NCBI GenBank assembly: GCA_015680685.1
Contig: MNCI01036287.1
Span: 391,378-455,377, forward strand
DNA length: 64,000 nt
DNA from: Gnetum montanum
Lineage: Eukaryota > Streptophyta > Gnetopsida > Gnetales > Gnetaceae
Direction: 5' to 3'
Both the position numbers and the translations under genes were made by a program. The notes beneath the pieces were generated by a model. The model ran no database searches and was not told where the DNA came from. It was given only the letters and a program-made list of their open reading frames with translations. Every line of letters begins with the position of its first letter. The stretch's first letter is position 1. This document shows positions 1 to 11,399 of this stretch, piece by piece.

Positions 1-1054
1 TCATAATGGAAATTACAATGCACCAGTCTTAACGTAGTTGTGGATTTGACACAAGGTGGACGAAGAGCCCCGATGAATGCAAGGGTGCAGCAGCGTGCTA
101 GTTCAGATTGCAGGCACAACGTAGAGGCTGTATGTTCAGCGTGCAGGGTTGAAGTCTAGCGTATGGGATGTAGGGTTCTCAATTTGCTTAGTGTGGTTTG
201 CCCCAATTTTTGCCAAGATGCCTTTATTTTTTCAAACCTGGATCTGGTCAAAAATCAAGGTTTTTATACGGGTTTAGATGTTAGACTCGGATCTGAGAGG
301 GAATGATTGGCTGCGGAGTGCTGGACTCTCGAGTCGGGCGACATGTGGTACGTTGACCGAGTGTGAAAGAATGAAATTTTACAAGTGTACAGCGTACTGT
401 ACTCCAGTGTATACTGCTGTACGCTAGCGTATAGTGCTATACGCTAGCATACAGTGCTATATGCTGAAGTATACATGTTGGGCGTGAGAACTTGGCATAT
501 AGACTTGACTGAAACAAAAGAAGTCATTCGGCCCTCGGATTTGCATTTGGATGTCATGAGAATGTTGCCTATGGATGTTCAGCTTGGTTGGCTTTGATTT
601 GACATGGTCCTAGAGAGCTTTGATTGGTGTACGTTGTGCCTCACACTTGGTGTACACAATGTTCATGCTAGGCGTATACGCTGGGTGAATACGTTGGGCG
701 TATATGCTGAGTGGGCTAGATACTCGTATACGCTGGGTGTATAGGATGTCCATGCTGGGTGTATACGCTGAGTGTATAGGATGCCCATGCTGGGCGTATA
801 GAATGCCCATGCTGGGCGTATACGCTACATACTGCATACTTAGTGAGAACTAAGTATCTTGAGCTCTGAAGTTACCATGTTTGATACTAGATGTCGCTGT
901 GGTCATCTGTGGGTCCTGGGGAACTGTTTCTTATTGAGCTCTACTGCTCAAAGTTGTTTGTGGGGCCCTAAAGCTTCGGTCACACTGGGGAGCATCATGA
1001 CTGAGCTCGACTCTTGCTGGAGAAGTACTAAGCTCAGAATTTTATGGTGTCTCA
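1..1054 (-). repeat. Tat-B LTR fragment (5' part of LTR, minus strand)
   Basis: This stretch aligns, in reverse complement, with the LTR that begins at 60,452. Shared blocks include the text around 50-180 (matching 61,260-61,400) and 830-920 (matching 60,500-60,590). The terminus reads, on the minus strand, TGAGACACC against TGAAACACC in the other copy, so the LTR 5' end is placed at 1,054 and the rest runs off the left edge. It carries decayed copies of a GCGTATACGC palindrome, exact at 672-681 and 816-825. About 100 bases near 915-1,015 have no counterpart in the 60-kb copy. The LTR abuts the antisense gene of Tat-A copy A1, so it probably marks an insertion into that gene. Confidence 0.85.
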
Positions 1055-3761
1055 GCTAGACTTATGGATTTGTTCATGGCTTCAAATCCAGGCATCCCTG
1101 CTGTCGAGATGCTTCCTTGGTCAATTCCTTCTCTGGGTAGGTTAGCCGTTTTCGTACGTACGTGCGGGGTGTGCAGGTGGTCATTGACATCAATGATCAG
1201 CTATTTGAAAATTTTTTTGGCGTCCATGTTGATGGCGCCGATGTGATGTTGAAGGGCAAGCAAGAGTTGACCCTCCAGAAGCAGCATGTTGAGGAGTGGC
1301 TGAGGCTCACCAAGGAGCGAAAGGAATTCCCTATGGACAAGCTTAAGGAAGGTCCTACCATGGGGATATACTTGGTTTTTTGTGCTCACGCATTCCCTCA
1401 ATTGCTCACCCAAGGGAATGTCCTAGGGCTTGAGTAGGCTTGGGTAATGTGGGAAGTCATGGAGGAGGGGGCCCATTACAACTGGGCCGAATTTCTATGT
1501 AGTGGTTTGCAGGCTGAGATTTTGGGACACTGTGAGAAAATGGAGTCCCACCCTAATATACACTATGCTTTCTACATAGGCTATTTAAAGTGCTTCGCGG
1601 AGTTCCTGGTGGTCCAGGAGGATGGAGTCTGGTCCGAGCTAGATCATGAAAAGATTCCTAAGCCATGGATTTGATAGGTCCTTCAGACTATGCAAGCCCA
1701 GGACCCCCCAAAAATGGTGGGGGAGTCATTGTCTATAATGACTAAAGGTTTGGCAGTTCATAGTGCTTTTGGCCAGGAGAGTGTAGGGGAGATCCCCCCT
1801 ATCATAATCGACAATGTGACACAGGGTGAAGGCCTCATAGCTGAGACCGTGCCTGTGGAGCTGCGAAGAAAGAGGCCTCCCCTAGCCAAGGAAAGCCTTT
1901 ATGAAGAGGAGGGACAAAGACTGTGGTTCAAGTTATAGCGAACACAACCCCCCCATTGGTGAGCATATTTACTTTGCTATTTCTTGCTATTTTATTCTTC
2001 GTTAGGCAGTGCATCATAGCATGGTATCAATTTTGGATTAACTTGTTTCGATTTGACATATGTATGCCCTTTTGTGGGTAGCAGAAGAAGAAGACGAAGA
2101 AGAAGATGATGAAGAAGTGTCGACCCTTAGAACAAGGGCAAAAAATAAAGACACAGGAGCCTTGGATTTGGAAGAAAGGGCCCCGATTAGGAATAATGGA
2201 GCTCTTGTCTCCAGGGCAGGGGTTCTTGCCATTAGAGAGCCTCTTCCTACCAACAAAGAGGTACCTCCTCAAAATAAAAAAGATGCTACTCTCCTGAAAG
2301 GGAAAGCACCAGCGCATGAGGTAGGGGCTTTCATGGACTTGGCCAGGCCTTCTACCGAGCCTACCATGATCATCTTGCATCGGCAAGAAGCAAGACCACA
2401 GCCGGATGCTGGTGAGTTTAGGCTTTGCGTGTGCCTTACCATAGTCCATTTTGGCCGTTGCTGACATGTTTAATTGTGTAGCAGGTGCTATTGCTGATGT
2501 CTCAGGACCTTCTCCACCCTGTACAAAGTCATGGGTTGAAGTCCCTGACAAGTTTATGTTTGTTCAGGGACTTGTTGATGACATGATCAAACACCTTCAG
2601 TAGACGGACCCTCATGCAGGTAAGTGGGAGTGTCAACTGTCCTTATGTTGCTACGCTAAAACTCTCGAGCTTGGTGATTATGTTATGCTAATGTGATTAC
2701 TACACCTTTTATGCTGATTAGCCTCTTGGCTCAAGTGGGACTTGGCACAACCTATGGAGATTGGTGCGATGCCCACACTCTCTCTTGACGTGACCGAAGT
2801 ATCTCGTTGTATATTTGATGAGGCTTACAAATGTGTCTTGCACTCGGCGTGCTCTCTGTGGGAATGTAGACGCACCAACGAGAACCTATGGAAACGGGTC
2901 CAAAGGGGCGAGCAGAGAGAGGCCAAAATGGTCACCGAGGTAGAGAACCTTAGGTTGAGGATCAATTTGCATCTAAATTGTAATCCTGACCCTGTTGATT
3001 TGCAAAGGGCTGTAGACGACTACGCCAGGTTTTGGACTGTCATTTATCAAAATGTTGAGTCCACCCGCGAAATAATCAAATAGTAGATGCAGATGGACTT
3101 GCTAGCCCAGAAGTGCCAAGATATGAAGGACATCAGTGCCAAGGTCTTCGAATGGGGGAAAATCTAGAGGGATCACAAATATACATAAAATCTAGAAAAC
3201 GAAATTCATCAAAGGTTGTATAAAGACGCTGCTGTGGAGGCATTCTCGTACGAAACATTCATGAAGGCCATTGGAGCTTTTGAAGCCTATGCCAAGTTTA
3301 AAGAGTAGGTGAAGGTTACAAAATCTCTTGACTTGAGGGTGGCCCTTCCTATAGGAGAAACCGCAACCGCCTCCCTTTCTTGGGAACCTCTAGAGTGGAT
3401 GACCTTGGAAAGGGAGAAAGTTACCACTGTGAATGCTGAGCTTAGTGGTAGGCATTGGATGAACATTTCAATGGAGGAGATTGGACATCTCCTCAGGCTC
3501 GGTCTAGACCAGATACCTCTTGAGACCGATGTAGTCTTCCCTCAGGTTAGTTGCTTTGATGCTACGCCACAACTAGCGTTTATCACATTTTTTGCCTTAG
3601 CTAACTACTTTATTTTTGGGACATAGGCTCTCAACGAAGGTGTGAGACCCATGGAGGGAGGAAATGAAGAGCTAGCAGAGGGAAACATAGGAGCGGGTGA
3701 TGCACAAGTAGATGAAGTAGAGGCAAACTACGAAGGTGATGCAAACAGGGATATTCCATGA
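1055..3761 (+). pseudogene. Antisense spliced gene of Tat-A, copy A1 (5' truncated, decayed)
   Basis: The product is unknown and I recognise no named domain. Five exons are visible by alignment with copy A2: 1,055-1,958, 2,085-2,411, 2,506-2,619, 2,736-3,545 and 3,627-3,761. Donors are GTGAGC, GTGAGT, GTAAGT and GTTAGT; acceptors end in CAG, AAG or TAG. The first exon has a conserved Trp-rich globular-looking segment (about 1,160-1,675). The second begins with an acidic Glu/Asp run. The fourth looks coiled-coil with a Cys-Trp rich start (LHSACSLWECR). The last is an acidic tail ending in TGA at 3,759. In-frame stops (for example near 1,435, 1,672, 2,600 and 3,081) make it a pseudogene. It lies on the strand opposite to gag-pol. 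The 5' exons seen in A2 are missing. Confidence 0.7.
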
Positions 3762-3904
3762 TAGTAGGGGACCCCTATTTTAAAATTTTAAAAGTTTAAA
3801 ATTTTGAACATTTTACAAACACTGCCAAGAGGAGAAAATTTTGCATGGAATGAAAAACTTTAGAAAGGAAACCGGTTTTGCATTAACTTATGTGTTACGT
3901 AAAG

Positions 3905-4075
3905 TTTCATGCTCTTGTATGCTAGTTTTAGGTCATTTTGGGCCGTTGCTAGTTTTGGGCCATTTCAGGCCATTGCTAGTTTTGGGCCATTTTGGGCCAT
4001 TGCGTAATAAGTTAAAGTGAAAGGCGATAATGCTAGTTTTAGGCCACTTCGGGCCATTGGCGTAGCATGCCGAAA
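3905..4075. repeat. Mini-hairpin tandem repeats (GGCC type), copy A1
   Basis: Four or more units of the form CTAGTTTTGGGCCATTTTGG followed by GCC recur at about 25-bp spacing. In each, GGCC and GGCC (or near matches) pair around a 6-base loop. The cluster lies between the convergent 3' ends of the plus-strand gene and the minus-strand gag-protease. The same cluster is at 43,170-43,375 in copy A2. Confidence 0.75.
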
Positions 4076-4178
4076 AGACGGCAAATTGACAAGACAAGGA
4101 AATGAAGAATATGCAAAGATAACAACTGGATGGGAGGTCATAAGGCTGTTATACTATGCATAGCTACTTCTTGACCTT

Positions 4179-7100
4179 TCATGGGTTGATCAGAATGTAA
4201 GTTCGAGGTGTTTTGCCAGGGCCCCCGTTCATAGCATTGTCCTTTGCTTGGAAGGGCAACTCAACTCATGCATTTTCGATTTGGGGATTGGTTCGTCAGA
4301 CCAATCCCCTCATTGTACGATCAATGCATGCATGAATAGGTGCTTCATCTTTAGAGGTCGTAACTTCTGAGCCCTGTTCCATGCCTATGTTGCTGATTGC
4401 TTACGTTACCACCCTGTCACCATGGATTATCACCTCCCTACCCATGTACGGTAAGTGGATTTCTTAGTGTATAGGCAAGGAGATAGCCCTAAGTTGTGCT
4501 AACCACGATCTTCCCAAGATCAAGTTAAACTTGGGCATTTCTTCGACTACGACAAACATTGCGTCTGTGGGGAACTAGTCCCTTGCTATGAAGTTTACAT
4601 GAACTGTGCCCTTCACCAGGACATGTGCCTCGTTGAAGGACTACAAACACGATGTTGCTGTTGGTTTAATTTGGTCAGCTAATCCCAACTTTTCTATAAT
4701 AGGGAAGGAAATGACGTTTGTGACAGCTCCATCATCGACGTGTACCCTTTGGATCCGGTGTTGGCCGACCTGAATTATGATGAAGAGAGACGCTGTAGTC
4801 ACTTGGTCGCCTTCGAGATCTTTCTTAATGACATCACTGCTAAAAGCTAATTGAGGTATTAGGGACTTCATGGGTATGGAGGGGAGTATGACCGAGTGGA
4901 TTGCTTTCTCTTCCGCTGGCATGTTTTTGTTGATCGAAATCGTCGTTAACATGCGGACTAGAGCCTCGCAGTGCGGTACAGATGTCATGACTAGGTCGTA
5001 TAAGCTCAACGTGGCATTTTTCTACCTTAGGGCTTGCCCAACCTGAGTGAGGACATCCAAGAATTCTTGGCTGCCCACCTATTTGACACCTTCCTCCTCC
5101 TCGATTTTTCCTAGAAGACAAATCTCTCGAGGAGAGACGACCTCAGATCTAGGTTCGGATCTTTGTCAGCGGGGTGACACAGGCTGTGTAATCGTGTTGA
5201 CCTTCACCTTTGGTGATGAGGGTGTAAGTATAAGGGGTGAAGGCATAAGCTTGGGGGTACTTTTGATAGTATTCCCCTTTGATGCCTTGTCCACCAAGTA
5301 GGCTTCTCGCTTGATGGGGCGAGGATGTTGTTTAATGTTGTTGCATGGGATGGGGTTTGTTGAAGATGTTGTCCCCCTAATGATGAATGGGGCTAGGGGC
5401 ATTAACTGACGGGGTTGCGTGGCCTTATCAATAGGTGGTGTAGAGGTAGATGCCCATGGTGGGACTTTCAGGATGAAGGGTGGCTGCGAGCTTGGACCAG
5501 CCATTGGTGGTATTGGTGCCCTATGCTAAGGCACACAAATCATAAACGGCTAGAAGGGTGGCATGGAATCATTGTTAATACTGATGGCATTGATTATGTA
5601 ACCGACATTATTGGCATTGAGGGGATTTTTGTAGACATATATGGATTGGTTTTCAGGGCATACTGGGTTACTTTCATCCAGCACCAACTTTCCCAGGTCA
5701 ATCAATCTTTGGATGTCATCTTGCAACGACAAACAATAATCCGTGGTGTGACCACATAGTTGATGGTAGTCACAAAACCTATCTAGCTTGAAACCCCTAG
5801 GAACCAGGGGCTCATTAGGTAGGGCCAAACAAGGATTCCTAAGGAGCTCGTAGTAGCACTAATGTCTCATGTTTGCTTCCTCTGACATCTACTTGTGTTG
5901 GATGTATCCCGCTGCCAACAGTTGCTTCAGGAGTTTTGAAGGTTTGAGAGGTAGTGGGGTGTATTTCAAATGATCTTTGCGCTTGAAGTTGGGTTTAGTA
6001 TATGTAGATGTCTCGGGCGCAGGTGTGGCAGGTTGTGATGCTTGGCCTGATTTAGGCACAGAGTTAGCCGTAGGTATGGATAGTTTCTTGTTATTCTTGC
6101 TTCCGTTGTTGCTATGTTTGGGCTTAGCCTCAGTTGCCATAGTAGCCACCATGGTTGTTGGGGCCTTACCCTTGTCCTTTTTTGCAAAGTTGTTCTTGTA
6201 AGTGATGTAGGTTGGGTCTTTGCTTGCCTTGGCCGTGTCTTGTATGCTTTTCATCTAAGCGAAAGCTTGGCTAAGTGAACATGGAGTGAGGTAGTACAGT
6301 TTGGACTTGATGAAGTCATTCACTGCACCCTTAAAGATAGCTAACAAGTGAGCATCTGTGATGGGCTCACGGATTTCGTTAAGGGTCGCGCTCCAATGTT
6401 GAATGAATTTTTGGACTGGTTCTAGCGGGTCTTGTTTCACACCCATCAACTGATCCAACATGGTTTTTGGCTTCAGGTTATATTTTAAGCATGTCATGAA
6501 CTGGGTCAAGAGTTCTTCCAAAGTTGAAATGAATGAACGTGACAATGTGCAGTACCAATCTAGGGCTTTCCTGGCTAGGGACATGGTGAAGACGCGAATG
6601 ATCGTATGCGACCACTATTGCAATAGAAAAGACTCTGACCAAAAAGTGATGAGATGTGTATTGGGATCCCCTTCCCCATCGTACTTTGTGAAGTGTGGGA
6701 GGAACTTCTTGGGTGGTAATATCAAAGCAGGGATTGCAAGGTTGACATGGTCATCCTGATAAAAGTCCATGACTTGTACTGTATCAGACCCAACAGCTCT
6801 GAGGTGTTTTACTTCCTCAGTTAGGGTCTGGATGAGCTGAAATGCTTGGTCTAGACCTGATGACGTTGTAGACGGCTGAGGGATTACGGAGGCAACTCCC
6901 ACATGTGGCATGGTGGTGGTGGCGATTTGACCCATCGACGGTGCCGTTGGGGCCACCTTCGCTAAATGTGCTATTTAGGTTGTCCACCACTTGGTGGGTG
7001 GTATTGGTGGAGTGGTAATAGCAGGTTGAGTCACCGGATAGGCCATTTGGGTTACTGGTAGGACAAACCATGGACCTGTGCCAGGATGCACTATTTGCGG

Positions 7101-7835
7101 GGTTGAGTAGGCTTGAGGGCGAACGTAGTGAGACATCTACGACGGTTGTAAAATAGATGAAGAAGCGAATGGAGCCCACCATGTGGATGGCCTTAGGCCC
7201 ACCACAATTGGTGGAACAGATGCATACATAGGAATCAGAATAGGAGTTATGTGCTGTTGCAAAGTAGGTACAGTATGGACATGTGGTAGGGTAGCCGTGA
7301 TAGGTGTGTTGCACATTGTGGGAGCATGTTGATAAATAGCTTACGGTGGCACAGTTGCTGCAAGCGCAACTGGGGAATAGGGGTGATGATGCACTGGGAA
7401 TGTAGCATGGCTACCCATTGTAGTTGTGATTGTAGGTTGCTGAAGCGTAGGCGTGATGACAAAGGTGGTGGTGACAGATAGCGGGTTGGCCCAGAAGGAC
7501 TGGGTAGATGGGATAGGAACAGGGTTGGCCTAGCCTCCCTCATCAGATTAGGAATCAAGTTCCTCCTACCCATACTGAAAGGTGTCATCCTAGTTGGATG
7601 CTATGTCTTATTATTCCCTAAGCCTGGTCAACTGGATTAGTTGATCTAGAAACCTTTGGTACGCTTGTGTTAAAGGTAGAGAGATGCCCGGGTTAGGAAC
7701 GAATTCCTCCCCGTTGCAGTAAGCGAACTCGAAGCTACGTTTTTCTTCGAGTTCATGTAAATCCAAGGGCAGATTAGCCTACACCTTCACATAAAGGAAA
7801 CAATAATGCTCATGTTGCTAGGCTAGTCCCTCAGG
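4179..7835 (-). pseudogene. gag-pro: gag-protease polyprotein of Tat-A copy A1
   Basis: This would encode the capsid/nucleocapsid and aspartic protease of the retrotransposon. In order on the minus strand: an N-terminal segment around 7,820-7,620 shared with the other Tat copies; a Pro/Gln-rich linker (about 7,600-6,960); the retrotransposon gag domain (about 6,800-6,290, with the ALDWY and KYNL motifs); a Lys-rich linker; a nucleocapsid knuckle of the Tat type CxxHxxxGHxxxxC near 5,790-5,740; and a protease with VDDGA where an active-site D-S/T-G is expected, plus the FNLILGRSWL block near 4,510-4,540. One frame stays in register from 6,956 to the TGA at 4,181-4,179, broken only by nonsense codons. 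It is therefore decayed by point mutation rather than by indels. Confidence 0.85.
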
Positions 7836-8035
7836 TCCTCAGTTTTGGATCTTGAGAGATCGACATGTTTCTTGCGTTGGATTCAGCCATCGTTCGACAT
7901 CAGTAGTGCCTTGAACTACGAAGGGTGCCTATACATTGAAGGTATCAACCATGTGGTGATGGAAGCCATTGCTAAGCAAGTGATTATGCAAAAAATGCAA
8001 AAGAATAGAAGGATTGAGAAAAAGAAAAAAAAGGT

Positions 8036-8800
8036 GGCTTTATGTCTTGGCGAATTCCAAAGGAATCATCGAGGCGATCGATCTGTACCATACAAAGCGT
8101 AAACAACTGCAAAGGGTGTCATGTCTATGCCTATGTGCGATGAGGTACAGAGCATGTGCAAGACTACCGTAAGGCAAGTTTAGTTGACAAGCGATCAAGC
8201 AGGCTTTACGTCCTGCAGGATCCCAGAGGGATTGTCGAGGTGACCGATCTACACCACACAAGGCGCAAACAACCGCAAGAGGGTGTGACATTTTTACCTA
8301 TGCTGGCTAAGGTGCAGAACACATGCAGGACTACACCGTACGACACGTAAACAACCAAAAATGGGTGTCAAGTTTACGCTAATGAAAGCTGGGGTGTGGA
8401 AGGCGTATGAGAATACATAGGATGAACAAATTAACTAGTGACCAAATAGGCTCTATGTCTCGCAGGATCCTAGAGGGACCGTCAAGGCGATCAGTCTGTA
8501 CCCCATGGGATGGGGTATAGAACACAGGGAAGATAAGCGTAGGGTGGGTAAGCTAACTAGCAGTCAGGCAGGCTTTATATCTTGTAGAATCCCAGAGGGA
8601 CCGTTGAGGTGACCAGTTTGTACCACACGAGATAGGATGTAGAATGCTTACAAGACAATCTTAGAATGAGCTAGTTAACGAATGATCAGAGGCCTTGTGT
8701 TCTATAGGGTTTCGGAGGAACCGTCAGGGTGACCGGTCTGCACCACATAGAGCGCAAACAACCGCAAGAGGGTGTTGCGTTTACGCTCATATGTATTAGG
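8036..8800. repeat. Leader tandem repeats of Tat-A copy A1
   Basis: Five imperfect units start at about 8,036, 8,202, 8,449, 8,571 and 8,691. Each holds a block like GGCTTTATGTCCTGCAGGAT, then a CCAGAGGGACCGT block, GTGACCGATCTGTACCACAC and a CAAACAACCGCAAGAGGGTGT block. They occupy the untranslated leader between the primer site and gag (gag reads leftward). Copy A2 has only two clear units (47,356 and 47,520). Confidence 0.8.
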
Positions 8801-8851
8801 GTGAAGAAGGCTCAAAGAACTACCATGACATGTAACAAAGGCACCAAAAGG

Positions 8852-8874
8852 CCCTCCTTCTAGCACTAGAAAAC
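8852..8874 (-). other. Primer binding site region, Tat-A copy A1
   Basis: Immediately inside the 5' LTR, the minus strand reads about CTAGTGCTAGAAGGAGGGC. Copy A2 reads CTGGCACTAGAACG and Tat-B (61,747) reads TGGCGTTAGAATAAGGGCC. The shared ancestor is close to TGGCGCTAGAAGGAGGGC, which begins with TGG as a tRNA-complementary site should. I could not assign the tRNA. Confidence 0.55.
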
Positions 8875-10720
8875 TGTAGCGACTGAAAATGTCAGCAGTT
8901 GGAAGAACACCGGGGGGTCAGTGGACACAAGATTTCCAACCCTGTATCCGCAAGAGGGCGGTGCTGGGTGTGTGCAGACACGGGGTGCCCTGAATAGTCT
9001 AGTCAATCAGATAGGGACTTACATCGGTGTCAATATAGCCTTTTGCAACATAAATTGTGCAAATGCGAGATAATGCTTATGGGTAGATAAAGCAAGGGAG
9101 AAACTGTAAAAAATGCAACAGTAATGCGAAATAATGCTTAAAGGTGAATAAAATAAAAATGAGATAGTAATAAGAAATGATGTTGAATAAAAACAGGAAT
9201 GTGACAGTAATACGAAATGATGCTTAAAGGTAAATAAGATAGAAAATAATGCAAGAAAGCTAGACAGTAAATGAGAGGTAAAGTAAGATATGGTTAGAAA
9301 CATGCACCGCTCCAAAGCTACAAATTTGTCTGGTCAGGGTGGATACAATTGGCTACATAGCATGATGGAGTGCATAAGTCTTGAGAGTAACTAAGGCATG
9401 CTAGGAAAAAGAAAGAGCTATGCACTTGGACGTAGACTTCACATACAAACAATGTAGGGCTCTACCAATGTGGTAGAATGGAGACGGGGACCTTACGCCA
9501 ACCGAGAGAGACTTTCTATTTACAGTGTTAAATAGAAGACTTTGTTTATTACAATGCTAGCAGAAAGGGGGGGATCTTTGTTTTAGAATTCCAAAGTTCC
9601 ACTACTTGGAAGTTGTTTGCTTCCAAAAGGACATGAACTCTTTTGAAATTGCCAACTTTACAGATTGCTGGCTTTTTTGCCAAATTGCGGGTATCCTTTT
9701 TAGCAAAAAATTACAGACACGTTATATGTTGTTTGCTGGGATATTTATAGGGCTGGGGGTAAGCAAAAAGGGAGCATTTGAATGCTACATGCCGCACGCT
9801 TGTGTTATCTTATTGGCGCTATTCGAGCCATCTATGACCATTGGGCTTACAAGACCATTGTGTTGTGCGCTTGCCATGCAATATCTATGATCGAACTATG
9901 CCATAATTACACCATTAGTGTCTGGAGATGTGTGCCAATGGTCTGATTAGGTGGAGTGCATTGATATCGCACAACCACTTGTATGCCTCGCTGTGCTTTG
10001 TGACATGGCTTGCTTGGCGCAGCGTAGCACCTTGTTGTGCATCCTACCATATGTCACATGCTTGCTACGCTATGCTATGCTACGTAGCATAGCGTAGCAT
10101 AGCAACTGGTCTTAGTTGTGAAATTTTTGCTGATTTGCAACCCATTCTCCCACGATGTCAGTTTTGTGAACTTTGTTGATTCTACCTTTCGAACTGCCTT
10201 CTATCTCTTCTACAGGATTGCTATGCCTTGCTACACCATGTAGATCAGTGTAGTGTAGCAGTAGACATGGTTCACCACTTGCTAACAGAAAGGGACATCA
10301 CTACGGAACTCGAAATTGTGTGAGGAGAGTGGGTAGTGAAGTCGTTGCTATGCTACGCTGCATGACACTACGTAGTGTAGCACTTTGTTCTGCCATCGTT
10401 TTCTAAAGTTTGCTACACTACATAGTGTAGCGTAGTGTAGTGGACTTCGTGACTTAGAAAACTTATTGAACTGTGTCTTGTGCACCCAGGATGCTGCCGT
10501 CGATTTTGCATACTATTTCTAAGCAGGCTGCCGGCTATTTAGGCTACTTTGGTGGGTGGGTAGGATGGTACAGAACCTATCCATGCTCAAAGTAGAAAAT
10601 TTTCCGAACTAGCTGACTTTGACTCAAAACGTTCTTCTCCCAATGAACTACCATTGTGCTATGCAGACTACAAGAGCCTGGTGAGGCCAGGATGACCCCA
10701 TATTTTTTAGGGTGCTTTAC
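8875..10720 (-). repeat. 5' LTR of Tat-A copy A1
   Basis: The LTR begins on the plus strand with TGTAGCGAC and ends near TAGGGTGCTTTAC, matching the A2 LTR ends TGTAGCGACC and GGTGTTTCA (last bases decayed). Its length, 1,846 bp, is close to the 1.9 kb of the A2 LTRs. A minus-strand TATA box lies at 9,742-9,749. Upstream of it (10,020-10,460) are several hairpins built from TGCTACGCTA units, the best at 10,064-10,103 with a TACGTA centre. Confidence 0.85.
10064..10103. promoter_or_regulatory. Near-perfect 40-bp palindrome in U3 (TACGTA centre)
   Basis: Two 17-base arms of GCTAYGC-type repeats flank the centre TACGTA, with only two mismatched positions between the arms. It lies upstream of the LTR TATA box on the minus strand. 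Similar hairpins occur at about 10,350-10,384 and 10,414-10,440 and at matching places in the A2 LTRs. Confidence 0.75.
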
Positions 10721-11085
10721 TAGTGGTGTTTATAACGAGGTCAGGAGGTGTACAGTAGGTGGGCCTGGATGCTTATGTTAGGCCAATTAGCTTAGGAACT
10801 AGTAGCTAGCTAGATAATTAGTTTATCAATCATTTACCTTTACTTCGACACTTAGACCTAGAAATATAAAATACAAAATATAAATAAATAGATGTGCCTT
10901 GGCTTACACTTAACCATACAACTGAACTTACACAAGTAAAGTCGAGAAGACAATGATCATAATTCTCACAACACTATCTTTGCCGATTGGTGCATTTAGA
11001 AACTAAGTTAATGAAATTTGACTAGATTACTAGTGAATGCTTGTGATTCATCTAGTTGGGTGGAGAGATTACTTGCTACTCATCA
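10721..11085 (+). repeat. 5' LTR of element C, right-hand part
   Basis: This aligns along its length with the 3' LTR segment 19,473-19,840. It ends CATCA immediately before a primer site. The missing left part should lie beyond the left edge, on the other side of Tat-A A1. Confidence 0.85.
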
Positions 11086-11103
11086 TTGGTGTAGTTGCCA
11101 AAG
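11086..11103 (+). other. Primer binding site of element C
   Basis: TTGGTGTAGTTGCCAAAG directly follows the LTR. It looks like a decayed form of the TTGGCGCCGTTGCCGGGG site common in Athila/Tat elements, and parallels TTGGTGCCATTGCCGAGG in element D. Confidence 0.65.
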
Positions 11104-11399
11104 ACTTAGTCTAGCTAAGTGCACTACATAGGAAAGATAGTGAAATCATCTAAAGACATAAAAATAACTAATGCTTAATCATTATGAAAGTAAAAGATAA
11201 AAAACACATTATTGTTAAGTAAACATTGATATGACTTCTTCTCATAAGGAAAAAGCTCTACTACCACTCATTGATGGATCCAAACAAAGAAAAGAAGGTC
11301 AAAAAATGCAAGTCCCCCAATAGTTCTAGGTTTTTTGCACCCATTCAGATCCTTACACTTTAGATTTCATCTTCATCTTGCATTAGGACGAGTAGCTAC

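Larger units (their letters stand above)
1055..10720 (-). mobile_element. Tat-A copy A1: partial Ty3/Gypsy (Tat-like) retrotransposon
   Basis: Read on the minus strand this element has a 5' LTR (8,875-10,720), a primer site, a repeat-rich leader, gag-protease (about 7,835-4,179), mini-hairpin repeats, and an antisense (plus-strand) spliced gene cut off at 1,055 by a Tat-B LTR. RT, integrase and 3' LTR are outside the window. It is a sister of copy A2 (30,433-49,591), with the same module order. It is inserted in the 5' LTR of element C: bases from 10,721 align directly with the uninterrupted 3' LTR of element C at 19,473, which makes TAGTG the expected target duplication. Its other end is off-window. 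Confidence 0.85.

Noticed and set aside
2027-2551. 174-codon minus-strand open frame opposite the acidic exon of the antisense gene
   Set aside because: It is the mirror of a conserved plus-strand exon with matched splice sites in copy A2; its Phe/Ser runs are the complement of Glu codons.
9019-9315. Phe/Ser-rich minus-strand frame in the A1 LTR
   Set aside because: It lies inside the LTR, is not kept in the A2 LTRs, and has no motif.
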